The notes under the pieces were generated by a model. It had not been told where the DNA came from. It saw only the letters and a program-made list of their open reading frames with translations, and did no database searches. Shown here piece by piece: positions 43,115 to 52,119 of a stretch of DNA of 64,000 nucleotides (its first letter is position 1; each line of letters opens with the position of its first letter). The stretch spans positions 1 through 64,000 of the forward strand of contig JAXLQL010000028.1 in assembly GCA_046331625.1 (NCBI GenBank), written 5' to 3'. A program made the position numbers and the translations under genes. This DNA comes from JAXLQL01 sp046331625. GTDB lineage: Bacteria > Acidobacteriota > Terriglobia > Bryobacterales > Bryobacteraceae.

Positions 43115-43630
43115 TCAGGTGATCTTGGAACCGGTCTCGGAAGCGAATCTCGAGCTGAATGGGTATTCTTATCAGCCGGGACGCAGTGCGCAAGACGCGA
43201 TCGAGCAGCGGCGCGTTTGATGCGGCGCGCGGCGCCCGTGCAGGAGCGGGACGAAAGCGGGATTGTGCGGACGACTGGCTGCAAGGGGAGAGCTCGCGGA
43301 ACGCGGCAGTGCGGGGTGATCGGCCGGTTGTGAGCGAATCAGTGAGCCCTGGTGTCTACAATCCGTGAAGCAGGGCCGTCAAACGGTGGAGGGGAAGGTG
43401 GCGAACCAACGGATCGCCGGTAACCACGCTTCGTGGCCGGAAATCCGGAGGCGGCGCAAGGTGTCTTCGCAAGGTAGTTCTATAGAGAACATGTCTGTCG
43501 CCTGGGAGCCCTTTCGGCTCCGAGGGCACAAGGCCGCCCGCTCGCCTCGGGGATTCAGCACCCGCGCTCAATCTCGAGTCGTCGCCCGTTCCAGGCGTCT
43601 TTCCACCTGCATATTAAACTGGAAGCAATC
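43115..43630. other. Upstream region of the Oar-like receptor gene
   Basis: 516 nt without a convincing gene. TACAAT at 43357-43362 is a candidate -10 box. The following 260 nt contain strong self-complementary stretches, such as CACGCTTCGTG near 43427 and GGGAGCCCTTTCGGCTCC near 43504. This implies a structured leader. I do not recognise it as a cobalamin or other known riboswitch. Confidence 0.35.
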
Positions 43631-46600
43631 ATGTCTCGCAAACTCATCGGTCTCGCTCTGTCTGCGTTTGCCGCTGCTCTCGCACAATTCGAATCGGCGA
43701 CCGTTTTGGGAACTCTTACCGATCCATCCGGAGCAGTCGTCGCCGGCGGCAAAGTGGCGCTCGAAAACGTCAAGACCGGCGTCACTATCAATGGCGTTAC
43801 CAACGCTTCGGGCAACTTCGACTTCATCAACGTGCCGATCGGCTCTTACCGGATCCGCGCTGAAGCCGCCGGATTCCGCGCGGCCGTCACCGATCCCTTC
43901 ACAGTCACCGTCAACGCGCGGCAGCGCGTGGACCTCAGCCTTACCGTAGGCGAAGTGTCGCAGACCGTCTCGATCTCTGGCGCGGCCACAGCTCTCGAAA
44001 CCGATTCGAGCGATCGCGGGCAACTGATCAACTCGGTCAATGTGGTGAACCTGCCGCTCAATGGCCGCAGCTATGCCGACCTCGCCTTGCTTGCGCCCGG
44101 AGTCCGCAAGTCCGTGCTCGGCATGGACCCCAACAACAGCAACTATCGCGAGGCTTCGTTCAACGTCAATGGGCTCCGCTCGGCGTTCAACAACTTCCAG
44201 GTGGATGGCGTCGACAACAACACCTATGCCACGTCGAACCAAGGCTACTCGAACCAGGCGATCCAGTTGAGCCCCGATGCGGTGAGCGAGTTCAAGGTGC
44301 AGACCAACAACTACTCGGCCGAATATGGGCGCGCCGGCGGAGCAATCGTGAACGTGTCCGTCAAGAGCGGCACCAACGCCTTTCACGGCGCGGCTTGGAA
44401 CTATCTGCGCAACACCAGCCTCAATGCGGTCGGCTACTTCAAACCTGCCCTCGGCAAGCCGGTCTTCCAACAGAACCAATTCGGCGGGGCTGTCGGCGGA
44501 CCCATCCGCAAGAACAAGACCTTCTTCTTCGCCGACTATGAAGGCCTGCGCCGCGCAACGAAGACGTTGTCGTTCCTGACGCTCCCGAACACCGATCAAC
44601 GCAACGGGATCTTCAAGACCGCCAGTGGCGCGCCACTCCCCGTGCGCAATCCCTTCACGGGCCAGATCTTCTCCGACGGCATCGTTCCCAAGGCCCAGAT
44701 TACGCCGTTCGCGCAAAAAGTGTTCTCGCAGTTGCCCACGCCCAACAACGAGACCTTTCTCAACAACTACCAGGCGCTACCGCGTGTGCCTTCGGTCGAC
44801 AACAAAGGCGACGTTCGCGTGGATCACTACTTCAGTTCGAAGCTGACCGGGTTCATTCGCTACAGCCACCGCGAATTCACGCAGACCGATTCCCCCACCA
44901 TTCCTTTGCCGCTCGGCGAGACCTCGAGCAACGGCTACGTCAACATCATCAGCAAGCAGGGCGCGGGTGGCGTCACCTACACGCTCAGCCCGACGTCTTT
45001 GATCGAAGTCCGGCTCGGGATCACGCGGAGCATCGGAGGCAAGTGGCCGATCCAGATTGGGCTGCCCGGCATGCTCGACGCCTACGGAATCCCAGGTGCA
45101 CCCAACACGCCGGACATCTCGGGCGGGTTGAACACGCAGTCAATCAGTGGCTTCAACGGCATGGGCCGCCGCAGCAGCACGCCGCAGTTCCAAAACCCGC
45201 TCGTCATCAATCCCAAGATCAACTACTCGAAGATCTTCGCGAAACACAGCGTCAAGGTCGGTTGGGAGATGCAGACCATCAACACCGACGTTCTCGACTT
45301 CAGTCCGCAATACGGCCAGGACAACTACGGCGGCCAGTACAGCGCCGCGACCGCGGGCGCCGCATCGAACAACGCCTACAACGTGGCCGACTTCCTCTTC
45401 GGCGCGCGCAGCAGCTACTCGCTCACCAACGTCTTCACGGCGAAGTATCGCCAGCGGATGAATTTCTTCTACGTGCAAGACGACTGGAAGGTCAACAACC
45501 GGCTTACTCTCAATCTCGGTACCCGCTACGAGTACGCGACGCCCCAGTGGGAAGACGGGCTGCACCTGGCCAACTATGACCTCGCTGCCCAAAAGCCCAT
45601 CTACGCGAGCTCGGGCAGCATCTACAATCGCGCCCTCGTCCACCCGGACCGCAACAACTTCGGTCCCCGCGTTGGCTTCGCGCTCCGCGCCACACCCGGA
45701 CTCGTTATCCGCGGCGGCTACGGCGCCAGCTACATCCACTTCAACCGGCTCGGCGGCGAGAACCTGCTCGCCTACAATCCGCCGTCGGTCATTTCCACGA
45801 GCATCAACAATCCGGATCCCACCACGTCGCGCACGTGCGCCGCTGACGTGGCGCTCACCAACTGCTTCCGCCCCACGGCGCTCGGCTACACGTCGAGCAT
45901 GATCGACGTCAATCGCATCGTGCTCCAGAACATCTCGCTGCGATACACCCCGGCAGACACGCGTACCGGATACGTGCAGAGCTGGCACGTCAGCATTCAA
46001 AAGGAGATCGCCAAGAATTGGGTGTTCGACATCGCCTATGTCGGTAACCACTCTTTGAAGCTAATCACTCTGGCCGACGTGAATCAGGCGAGGCCGCAGG
46101 CTCCCAACGAGAACAGCTCGCTCAACTCGCGCCGGCCCATGCAGGCATTCGGCGAAATGGAGATCTCGTGGAACGGCGGCTGGGCCAACTATCACGGCCT
46201 GCAGACGAAGGTCGAGCGCAAGTTCTCCACCGGCTTCTACTTCCTGAACTCCTTCACTTGGTCGAAGGCGATGGACAACGCGGCCGGCCACCTGGAAGTG
46301 TTCAACGGCGACAACTCCCGCATGAACTATCTCAACCAAGCTGCCGAGAAGGGCCTGGGCAGCTATAACCAACCGTTCAACGACACGGCGACGTTGGTCT
46401 ACGATCTCCCCTACGGCAAGGGCCGCAAGTTCGCCGGTTCGAACCCGATCTTGCAGGCGATTCTCGGCGGATGGCGCTCCACGCTCATCAACACGATGGG
46501 CAGCGGGCTCCCGGTCAGCATCAACTACTCGCCAGCTACTCGTTACACCGTGAGCGGCTATCCGACTTACCGCCCGAACTTGCTCGCCGACCCGCTCGCC

Positions 46601-46927
46601 CCCAAGGCGCAGCGCAACATCGACAACTACTTCAACAAGGCGAACGTCGTGATTCCGGTGGACCCGCTCAATCCGAACCCGTTCGGCAATGGCGGGCGCA
46701 ACACCGTGCGCAGTTACGCGCTCTACCAGACCGACCTCGGGCTCCACAAGGAGTTCCCGCTGTTCAGCGAAAGCCGCAAGCTCGAGTTCCGCAGCGAGTT
46801 CTTCAACCTGTTCAACAAGACGAACTTCCAAGGCCCGAACTCGACTGCATCGAGCTCCGCCTTCGGAACCATTCGCAGCACGTTCCCGGCGCGTGTGATC
46901 CAGTTCGCGCTACGCCTCAGCTTCTGA
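43631..46927 (+). CDS. Oar-like TonB-dependent outer-membrane receptor
   Basis: 1098 aa. A signal peptide (about 1-18, ending ALAQ) is followed by a carboxypeptidase-regulatory-like sandwich (about 25-110, LGTLTDPSGAVVAGGKVALE), a plug domain (SSDRGQLINSVNVVNLPLNG, then GRSYADLALLAPGV), and a large beta-barrel ending in IQFALRLSF with a terminal Phe. Members in Acidobacteria import or display large, often carbohydrate, ligands. Typical features are NVNGLRSAFNNFQVDGVDNN and NNYSAEYGRAGGAIVNV near residue 220. It stands alone with REP-like palindromes downstream; the TonB-like protein at 32788 could energise it. Confidence 0.9.
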   Translation: MSRKLIGLALSAFAAALAQFESATVLGTLTDPSGAVVAGGKVALENVKTGVTINGVTNASGNFDFINVPIGSYRIRAEAAGFRAAVTDPFTVTVNARQRVDLSLTVGEVSQTVSISGAATALETDSSDRGQLINSVNVVNLPLNGRSYADLALLAPGVRKSVLGMDPNNSNYREASFNVNGLRSAFNNFQVDGVDNNTYATSNQGYSNQAIQLSPDAVSEFKVQTNNYSAEYGRAGGAIVNVSVKSGTNAFHGAAWNYLRNTSLNAVGYFKPALGKPVFQQNQFGGAVGGPIRKNKTFFFADYEGLRRATKTLSFLTLPNTDQRNGIFKTASGAPLPVRNPFTGQIFSDGIVPKAQITPFAQKVFSQLPTPNNETFLNNYQALPRVPSVDNKGDVRVDHYFSSKLTGFIRYSHREFTQTDSPTIPLPLGETSSNGYVNIISKQGAGGVTYTLSPTSLIEVRLGITRSIGGKWPIQIGLPGMLDAYGIPGAPNTPDISGGLNTQSISGFNGMGRRSSTPQFQNPLVINPKINYSKIFAKHSVKVGWEMQTINTDVLDFSPQYGQDNYGGQYSAATAGAASNNAYNVADFLFGARSSYSLTNVFTAKYRQRMNFFYVQDDWKVNNRLTLNLGTRYEYATPQWEDGLHLANYDLAAQKPIYASSGSIYNRALVHPDRNNFGPRVGFALRATPGLVIRGGYGASYIHFNRLGGENLLAYNPPSVISTSINNPDPTTSRTCAADVALTNCFRPTALGYTSSMIDVNRIVLQNISLRYTPADTRTGYVQSWHVSIQKEIAKNWVFDIAYVGNHSLKLITLADVNQARPQAPNENSSLNSRRPMQAFGEMEISWNGGWANYHGLQTKVERKFSTGFYFLNSFTWSKAMDNAAGHLEVFNGDNSRMNYLNQAAEKGLGSYNQPFNDTATLVYDLPYGKGRKFAGSNPILQAILGGWRSTLINTMGSGLPVSINYSPATRYTVSGYPTYRPNLLADPLAPKAQRNIDNYFNKANVVIPVDPLNPNPFGNGGRNTVRSYALYQTDLGLHKEFPLFSESRKLEFRSEFFNLFNKTNFQGPNSTASSSAFGTIRSTFPARVIQFALRLSF

Positions 46928-47002
46928 CGAGCGGCTTCTTCTGATGAGCCTTGTCCTACTATCCTTCGGTTTCTTCGCCGGCCACGAAGATTTCTGCCTC
47001 CC

Positions 47003-47042
47003 TGTAGGGCAGGCTTTAGCCTGCGCGGGACTTCAGTCCCGC
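47003..47042 (+). repeat. 40-bp bipartite palindromic repeat, copy 4
   Basis: TGTAGGGCAGGCTTTAGCCT then GCGCGGGACTTCAGTCCCGC: both halves are perfect palindromes. It lies 75 nt after the receptor stop. Confidence 0.85.
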
Positions 47043-47106
47043 CTCCGGAACGTGCGTCGCGGCCCGCAGGAACTTGTCGTTTCCGACATCTGCACTTGCC
47101 CAGCCG

Positions 47107-47146
47107 TGTAGGGCGGGCTTCAGCCAGCGCGGGACTTCAGTCGCGC
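47107..47146 (+). repeat. 40-bp bipartite palindromic repeat, copy 5
   Basis: Same orientation as copy 4, with the imperfect left half (GGGCGGGCTTCAGCCAGC) and one mismatch in the right half (CAGTCGCGC). Confidence 0.8.
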
Positions 47147-47207
47147 CGCCGGAGCGCCGTGCCCGATCTTCTATGCTCGCGCACTCGCGGTTCTGACATA
47201 GCGCAAA

Positions 47208-47227
47208 ACCGGCGTTCCAACGCCGGT
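47208..47227 (-). terminator. Intrinsic terminator of the lipoprotein gene
   Basis: The minus strand reads ACCGGCGTTGGAACGCCGGT, an 8-9 bp perfect stem, followed by TTTT. It lies 48 nt after the lipoprotein stop at 47276. Confidence 0.65.
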
Positions 47228-47275
47228 CAGTGACGAGACGCCACACGGAACGCGAGTTCCGCGCCGCACTCCAAC

Positions 47276-47875
47276 CTAGTGCATCGTCTTCAAATACTGC
47301 CCGCTTGTCGCATCCACGTACACCGAATAGTTGCTGGTGGAAGCACTCGCGCCCCAGATCACGCGCCACGTCGGATTCCCGTCTTCCTTGGTCTTCCCAA
47401 GCACCACGGTGATCGGCACGTCGGGATGCTTCTTGATGTACTCGGCGCTTTTCCCGATCGCGGTATCGATCGCAGCCGGCGAATCGATCTTGAAAGCCTG
47501 CATCAGGAACGCAATCTCTTGACCGCGGCTGCCGCCCCAGCTTTCCTCTGTACCGCCAAACACGCCCTCATGCACTCCATCGGATTCCACCACCGAAAAC
47601 TGAAAACTCTTCATGCGCCGCTTGGTGTCCGACGTGAACGTAGCACGCCAGGCAGGCCACTTGCCGCCTTTTTCCTTGATCGCGGTCAACGGTACCGGTT
47701 CCACCTTCAGCACCTGAGCGTCGTTCGCCCACTGCCGGGCTTGGCCGAACATCTTGAAAAACGCCGACTGTGCGCTGACGGGTTCCGGCGGAGCCTTTAC
47801 CTTCTTTTCCTTCGGCGCTTCCTGAGTACAACCGGCAAGAAATAGAGCAATCGCGAACGGGATGAGCTTCTTCAT
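47276..47875 (-). CDS. Lipoprotein of unknown function
   Basis: 199 aa. The N-terminus MKKLIPFAIALFLAGC is a clear lipoprotein signal with lipobox LAGC (Cys16), and the following TQEAPKEKK has no Asp at +2, so outer-membrane sorting is possible. The C-terminal end (SNYSVYVDATSGQYLKT) resembles the last strand of PepSY-like domains. No enzyme motif is seen. A GGCTAAAAT box ends 11 nt before the ATG and a terminator follows the stop, so it is a one-gene unit. Confidence 0.75.
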   Translation of the reverse strand: MKKLIPFAIALFLAGCTQEAPKEKKVKAPPEPVSAQSAFFKMFGQARQWANDAQVLKVEPVPLTAIKEKGGKWPAWRATFTSDTKRRMKSFQFSVVESDGVHEGVFGGTEESWGGSRGQEIAFLMQAFKIDSPAAIDTAIGKSAEYIKKHPDVPITVVLGKTKEDGNPTWRVIWGASASTSNYSVYVDATSGQYLKTMH

Positions 47876-47886
47876 GAGAACCCTCT

Positions 47887-47892
47887 ATTTTA
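47887..47892 (-). promoter_or_regulatory. -10-like box GGCTAAAAT before the lipoprotein start
   Basis: The minus strand reads GGCTAAAAT, then 11 nt including GAGGG, then ATG. Confidence 0.4.
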
Positions 47893-47901
47893 GCCAGCCG
47901 G

Positions 47902-49080
47902 TCACGCCTGCCGCCACCGGACCCTCGCGATCCGTATCGCGCCGCGCCATGTCCGAGGCACCACGGTCCCCGTACTCACCAGCGACTCATCCGGACCGAT
48001 CGCCGTCGTATGGAAATTTCCTTGATGCTCCACCGCCTCCGGATGCTTGACTCCATCCGCATTGAGCGGGATAACCACCCGCTCGCTGGCTCGCTGAAGC
48101 CGCAGCCGCTTCGGATCCACCTCCGCCATCCACAACGGCGCTCGCCACCGCATCACGTTCACGTTGGTGGCATCGCGCCGGGTGTAGACCAAACACAACC
48201 CGTCGCGATGCGGCATCCATCGCTGCTGCGTCGTCGACATCGCGATCGGCTCGCCGTCATCGAATGTCCACGGGACCATCGGCTCCCAAGCGAGCCCATC
48301 GCGCGAGCGCGTCACGAATCCCTGACCATTCTCGGCGCGGATCGTCATGTAGTAGACGCCGCCGAAAATCGCAAGCGAAGGTTCGAGTAACCCGCGCCCC
48401 ACACTGCACCGCAAGGTGTTGCCCTTCGACTTCACCCTTAGCGTTTCTCCATCGAATCCGCACCGGACCACGGTCACGCCGCGATCCGCCCTGCCCAGCG
48501 GACCATGCGAGAGCGGCACTAGCACGTCCCCGTCCGAGAGCGTCACCCGTTGCGAGCAGTTCGACGTGTACATCGCCGTCGCATCCGGATCGCTCCACTC
48601 GAGCTTCCGCACCCGCCCCCACCGGCCGTCTGGCGAGCGAACTGCGTACACGGGCCAGCGCTGCTCGTTCGGGCGAGCCAGTTTCCCATCCTTGTAGTAG
48701 ACGTTGTGCGCCATCGCAATCACGCAGCCGGTGAGCGCGTGATGCTCCGGCACCGTGTCGCAGAAGCCTTCTTCCAGGCCGTCTGGTCCCGGATGCCGGC
48801 CCATATCCGAAATCGCCACAGGCTCACTCCAACTCCGGCCCATGTCGCGCGATTCCGACCACATCACTGCGTGATAGTAATCCGAACCCGTAACGCCTTG
48901 GAGTGTCATCAGCAGCCGCGGTGTCGGGCCGGGAACAACGCAGATGCGCGGATGAAACCACGTCATCGGCAGCGAGCCATCGAGGTTGTTCCAGAAAATC
49001 ATCTGCTCGATGCTTGGTTGCCCGGCCGCCCGCATCGCGGCAGCCGCGCCCAGCACGAGTTCGCGTCTTCGAATCGACAT
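47902..49080 (-). CDS. Exported sialidase-like (BNR) six-bladed propeller protein
   Basis: 392 aa. The N-terminus MSIRRRELVLGAAAAMRAAG is a twin-arginine-type or short signal. The body has the sialidase-superfamily layout: FHPRICVVPGPTPRLLMTLQ, Asp-box-like WSESRDMGRSWSEP and TRSRDGLAWEP, and VPEHHALTG. A complete sialidase Arg triad cannot be confirmed by eye, so it may act on another glycan or only bind one. The start is set at MSIRR because longer frames run through the divergent PadR region. It is divergent from padR/ADOP with a 49-nt gap. Confidence 0.75.
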   Translation of the reverse strand: MSIRRRELVLGAAAAMRAAGQPSIEQMIFWNNLDGSLPMTWFHPRICVVPGPTPRLLMTLQGVTGSDYYHAVMWSESRDMGRSWSEPVAISDMGRHPGPDGLEEGFCDTVPEHHALTGCVIAMAHNVYYKDGKLARPNEQRWPVYAVRSPDGRWGRVRKLEWSDPDATAMYTSNCSQRVTLSDGDVLVPLSHGPLGRADRGVTVVRCGFDGETLRVKSKGNTLRCSVGRGLLEPSLAIFGGVYYMTIRAENGQGFVTRSRDGLAWEPMVPWTFDDGEPIAMSTTQQRWMPHRDGLCLVYTRRDATNVNVMRWRAPLWMAEVDPKRLRLQRASERVVIPLNADGVKHPEAVEHQGNFHTTAIGPDESLVSTGTVVPRTWRGAIRIARVRWRQA

Positions 49081-49103
49081 CGAGACAACGGTATCAGAAG
49101 GTG

Positions 49104-49126
49104 CTATTGTCGATAGTCGAGGTATC
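49104..49126. promoter_or_regulatory. Overlapping inverted repeats in the PadR promoter
   Basis: CTATTGTCGATAG (49104-49116) and GATAGTCGAGGTATC (49112-49126) are overlapping dyads just upstream of the PadR ATG. TGCTATTGT inside the first dyad can serve as an extended -10. A dimeric PadR would be expected to bind such a site and repress its own operon. Confidence 0.4.
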
Positions 49127-49129
49127 GCC

Positions 49130-49459
49130 ATGCCGAAGCCATCGGACCTGCTGCAAGGCACGCTCGACCTGCTCATTCTGCAAACCATTGCTCGCGAGCC
49201 GCTCCACGGCTGGGGCATCGCCAAGCGGATGCTCGTGCTCTCGGGCGACGTGCTCTCGGTCGGGCAAGGGTCGCTGTACCCGGCGCTCCATCGCCTGGAG
49301 CACCAAGGTTGGATCACCGCCGAATGGAAGGAATCCGATCTCGGCCGCCCGGCTCGTTTCTACTCGCTCACCCGCCAAGGGCGCAAGCAGTTGGCGCGCG
49401 AAGTGGAAAACTGGAGCCGCCTCTCCTCGGCCGTTCAACTCGTAATCCAGAACGCCTGA
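49130..49459 (+). CDS. PadR-family regulator of the acidobacterial type
   Basis: 109-aa winged-helix repressor. The family pattern is complete: DLLQGTLDLLILQTIAREPLHGWGI (core GTLDLLILQTI), SLYPALHRLEHQGWI for the recognition helix and wing, and GRPARFYSLTRQGRKQL. A gene like this commonly sits directly before ADOP permeases in Acidobacteria, as here (10 nt gap). It probably senses a compound handled by the permease. Confidence 0.9.
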   Translation: MPKPSDLLQGTLDLLILQTIAREPLHGWGIAKRMLVLSGDVLSVGQGSLYPALHRLEHQGWITAEWKESDLGRPARFYSLTRQGRKQLAREVENWSRLSSAVQLVIQNA

Positions 49460-49469
49460 GGAGCCATCC

Positions 49470-52097
49470 ATGCGACTGCTGCGAATTCTGCAACACCGCC
49501 TCAGTTCGGCCCTGCTGCGCCATCGCGCGGAAGCCGATCTTGACCGCGAACTCGCCCTCCACTTCGACGAGTTGGTGCGAACCCACGTGTCCGAAGGAAT
49601 GGACGGCGCCTCCGCGCGAGCCGCCGCGCGCCGTGAATTCGGATCCACAGCACTCGCCGCCGAGCATTGCCGCGACCAGCGCCGCGTCACTCTGTGGGAA
49701 GATCTCGTGCGCGACGCCGCGCACGCAGTCCGCTCGCTGCTCCGCGCACCCGCATTCACGATTGCGGCCGTGCTTACCGTTGCGCTCGGCATTGGCGTCA
49801 ACACGGCGGTGTTCAGCGTGGTGCATTCCGTCCTGCTCGATCCCTTGCCCTACCGCGACCCCGAGCGCCTCGTTCATCTCGCGTCGACTCACCCCTCAGT
49901 TCCCACGCACCAATCCGCCGCGCCGGACTTGGCCGACTGGCAGCGCATGTCATCGAGCTTCGAGAACATCTCGGCCTTCACTTTCCGCGCCGTCAACAAG
50001 TGGACCGTCGTGGGCGATGGCGAACCCGAGATCGTGCAGGTAGTGCAAGCTTCGGCGGGACTCTTCGACATGCTCGGCGCAAAGCCGCTGCTCGGCCGCA
50101 CGTACACGGTGGAAGAGGAACGCAGCCGCGCGCCCGTCGTCATGATCGGCGAGTCGCTGTGGCGGCGCCGGTATGCCGCGGATCCGAAGATCATCGGCCG
50201 TACCATTCGCCTGGTCACGTGGCCAGTGACGGTGATCGGCGTCGTCTCGCAGAGCAACGCGCAGCCAGAGTGGGCAGACGTCTGGATGTCGCTCGCGTTT
50301 CTCGACCCCGCGCTCACCGAGTCACGCAAGCACCGTGCACTCGAAGTGATCGGGCGGCTGAAGGCGGGAGTGACACTCGATCAAGCGCAGCAGGAAATGA
50401 GTCGCATCTCCGCCGATCTCGAGCGCGCGTATCCGGCCACCAACGGCCGGACCGGCATCGTCGTCACTCCGCTCGCCTCCTGGATGACCGGCGAGGTACG
50501 GCCGGCGCTGCTCATCGCGTGGTCCGCCGCCGGGCTCGTGCTGCTGCTCGCCTGCGCCAATGTGGCGCATCTGGTTCTGGTCCGCACGATTCACCGCTCG
50601 CGCGAATTGGCCGTCCGTTCCGCGCTCGGAGCAGCGTCGTCCCGCCTGGCCCGCCTGCTGCTCGTCGAAAACGCGATGGTGGCTGCCGCGGGCGCGTTGC
50701 TCGGAGCCGCGGTTGCGCGATTCGCGCTGCCACTGATGTTGCGTGGCGCTGCAGTCGAGATCCCGCGGCTTGCTTCGTTTTCGATCTCGCCGGCTGCATT
50801 GCGATTCGGCATCGGCGCGGCTTTTCTGTGCGCGATTCTCTTCGCGCTGCCCGCCATCTTCCACGCACGCGGCATCGCCGTACTCTCGCTCATCAAGCAG
50901 AGCTCAGGCGTGTCGATCGGCCGCCGCCGGTCCCTGCTCGGACCGGCCATCATCGCCGCCGAAGTGGCGTTGGCGTTTCTCGTGATCTCGGCCGCGGGAT
51001 TGCTTTATCGGAGCTTCAGCACCCTCGTGCACGAGCCTACTGGCTTCGACTCGAAGCACGTCCTGGCCGTGGACGCGCCGTTAGGCATCGATTGGGAAAA
51101 GTCAGCCGAGAACTACCGGCTCCGGGTCGCCCCCCGGCTGCGAGCGATTCCGGGCGTTACCGCGACCGGCGCCGCGAACCTGCTCCCCATGTCCCTGCGA
51201 CCCAACGAGACCACCCGGTTCTCCTCCCGTTTCGGCATCGTGGGCCAGCACTACGAGGGCGGCCAATTTCCCGTGGCGCAATTGCGGTGGGTCACGCCAG
51301 ACTACTTCGACGTGCTCCGCATCCCGATGCATAGCGGCCGCGCGTTCACCGAGCATGATCGCGGCAATCGCGCCTTCGTCATCAATGAAACACTCGCCCG
51401 CCGCTTCTTCCCTGGCTCCGATCCGGTAGGCCAGCGGCTTCTGATGAATGTTACGTCTCCAAAGCCGGACGAGGTACGCATCATCGGAGTCGTCGCCGAC
51501 GTGCGCGACATGGCGCTCGACTTCGATCCCGCGCCCGCTATTTACGAGTTGCTCATGTCGAACCGCGCCGCGATCTTCCTTCGCACCAAAGGCGATCCAA
51601 CGGAGATCATTCCCGCCGTGCGTGCCATCCTGCATGACAACAACCCGGACGCGCCGCTCCATTCGATCGGGCCGCTCGAAGGGGTAGTCGAGCGCTCCCT
51701 CGCCCTGCGCCGCTTCGCACTCGGGCTAATCGGCACCTTCGCCGCTCTCGCCATCCTGCTCACCGCGATCGGCGTCTACGGAATCGTGAGCTACTCGCTC
51801 AGCCAGCGCATCTCCGAGTTCGCCATCCGCTTCGCCCTGGGAGCCCGCCGCGCGCAAGTGCACGCGCTCGTCTTCGGCAACCTCGCGCTTCCGGCCGCAG
51901 CGGGACTCGCCTTGGGCTGGGCGCTCCATTCCGCCGCAGCGCGCCTGCTCGGCACGCAACTCTACAAGCTTTCTCCAAACGATCCGGTGGTCTTGGCCAG
52001 TGCCGGTGCAGCGCTGCTCACGCTCGTGTTGGGGTCGGCTCTGCGCCCTACTGCTCGTGCGTCCGGCGTCTCTCCGGCTTCGATTCTCCGCGAATAG
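49470..52097 (+). CDS. ADOP-type (acidobacterial duplicated orphan permease) MacB/FtsX-like protein
   Basis: 875-aa inner-membrane protein. The N-terminal 80 residues form the helical domain typical of ADOPs (DRELALHFDELVRTHVSEGMD). Helix one (APAFTIAAVLTVALGIGVNTAVFSVV) leads to a periplasmic MacB-like domain, a block of three FtsX helices (about 345-470), then a repeat of the half-unit and a last FtsX block (LIGTFAALAILLTAIGVYGIVSY). No ATPase gene accompanies it, as is usual. The role is presumed export or envelope stress handling controlled by the PadR protein upstream. Confidence 0.9.
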   Translation: MRLLRILQHRLSSALLRHRAEADLDRELALHFDELVRTHVSEGMDGASARAAARREFGSTALAAEHCRDQRRVTLWEDLVRDAAHAVRSLLRAPAFTIAAVLTVALGIGVNTAVFSVVHSVLLDPLPYRDPERLVHLASTHPSVPTHQSAAPDLADWQRMSSSFENISAFTFRAVNKWTVVGDGEPEIVQVVQASAGLFDMLGAKPLLGRTYTVEEERSRAPVVMIGESLWRRRYAADPKIIGRTIRLVTWPVTVIGVVSQSNAQPEWADVWMSLAFLDPALTESRKHRALEVIGRLKAGVTLDQAQQEMSRISADLERAYPATNGRTGIVVTPLASWMTGEVRPALLIAWSAAGLVLLLACANVAHLVLVRTIHRSRELAVRSALGAASSRLARLLLVENAMVAAAGALLGAAVARFALPLMLRGAAVEIPRLASFSISPAALRFGIGAAFLCAILFALPAIFHARGIAVLSLIKQSSGVSIGRRRSLLGPAIIAAEVALAFLVISAAGLLYRSFSTLVHEPTGFDSKHVLAVDAPLGIDWEKSAENYRLRVAPRLRAIPGVTATGAANLLPMSLRPNETTRFSSRFGIVGQHYEGGQFPVAQLRWVTPDYFDVLRIPMHSGRAFTEHDRGNRAFVINETLARRFFPGSDPVGQRLLMNVTSPKPDEVRIIGVVADVRDMALDFDPAPAIYELLMSNRAAIFLRTKGDPTEIIPAVRAILHDNNPDAPLHSIGPLEGVVERSLALRRFALGLIGTFAALAILLTAIGVYGIVSYSLSQRISEFAIRFALGARRAQVHALVFGNLALPAAAGLALGWALHSAAARLLGTQLYKLSPNDPVVLASAGAALLTLVLGSALRPTARASGVSPASILRE

Positions 52098-52103
52098 CTG
52101 TGC

Positions 52104-52109
52104 TACGCT
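52104..52109 (+). promoter_or_regulatory. -10-like box TGCTACGCT before the second Rpn-like gene
   Basis: TGTGCTACGCT lies 6 nt after the ADOP stop and ends 10 nt before the ATG. The same block with the same spacing precedes the paralogue at 12055. Confidence 0.45.
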
Positions 52110-52119
52110 CCGGGAGCGA

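Noticed and set aside
43568..46051. Minus-strand ORFs of 300-380 codons opposite the Oar-like receptor
   Set aside because: No signal peptide, no motif and arginine-rich shadow composition.
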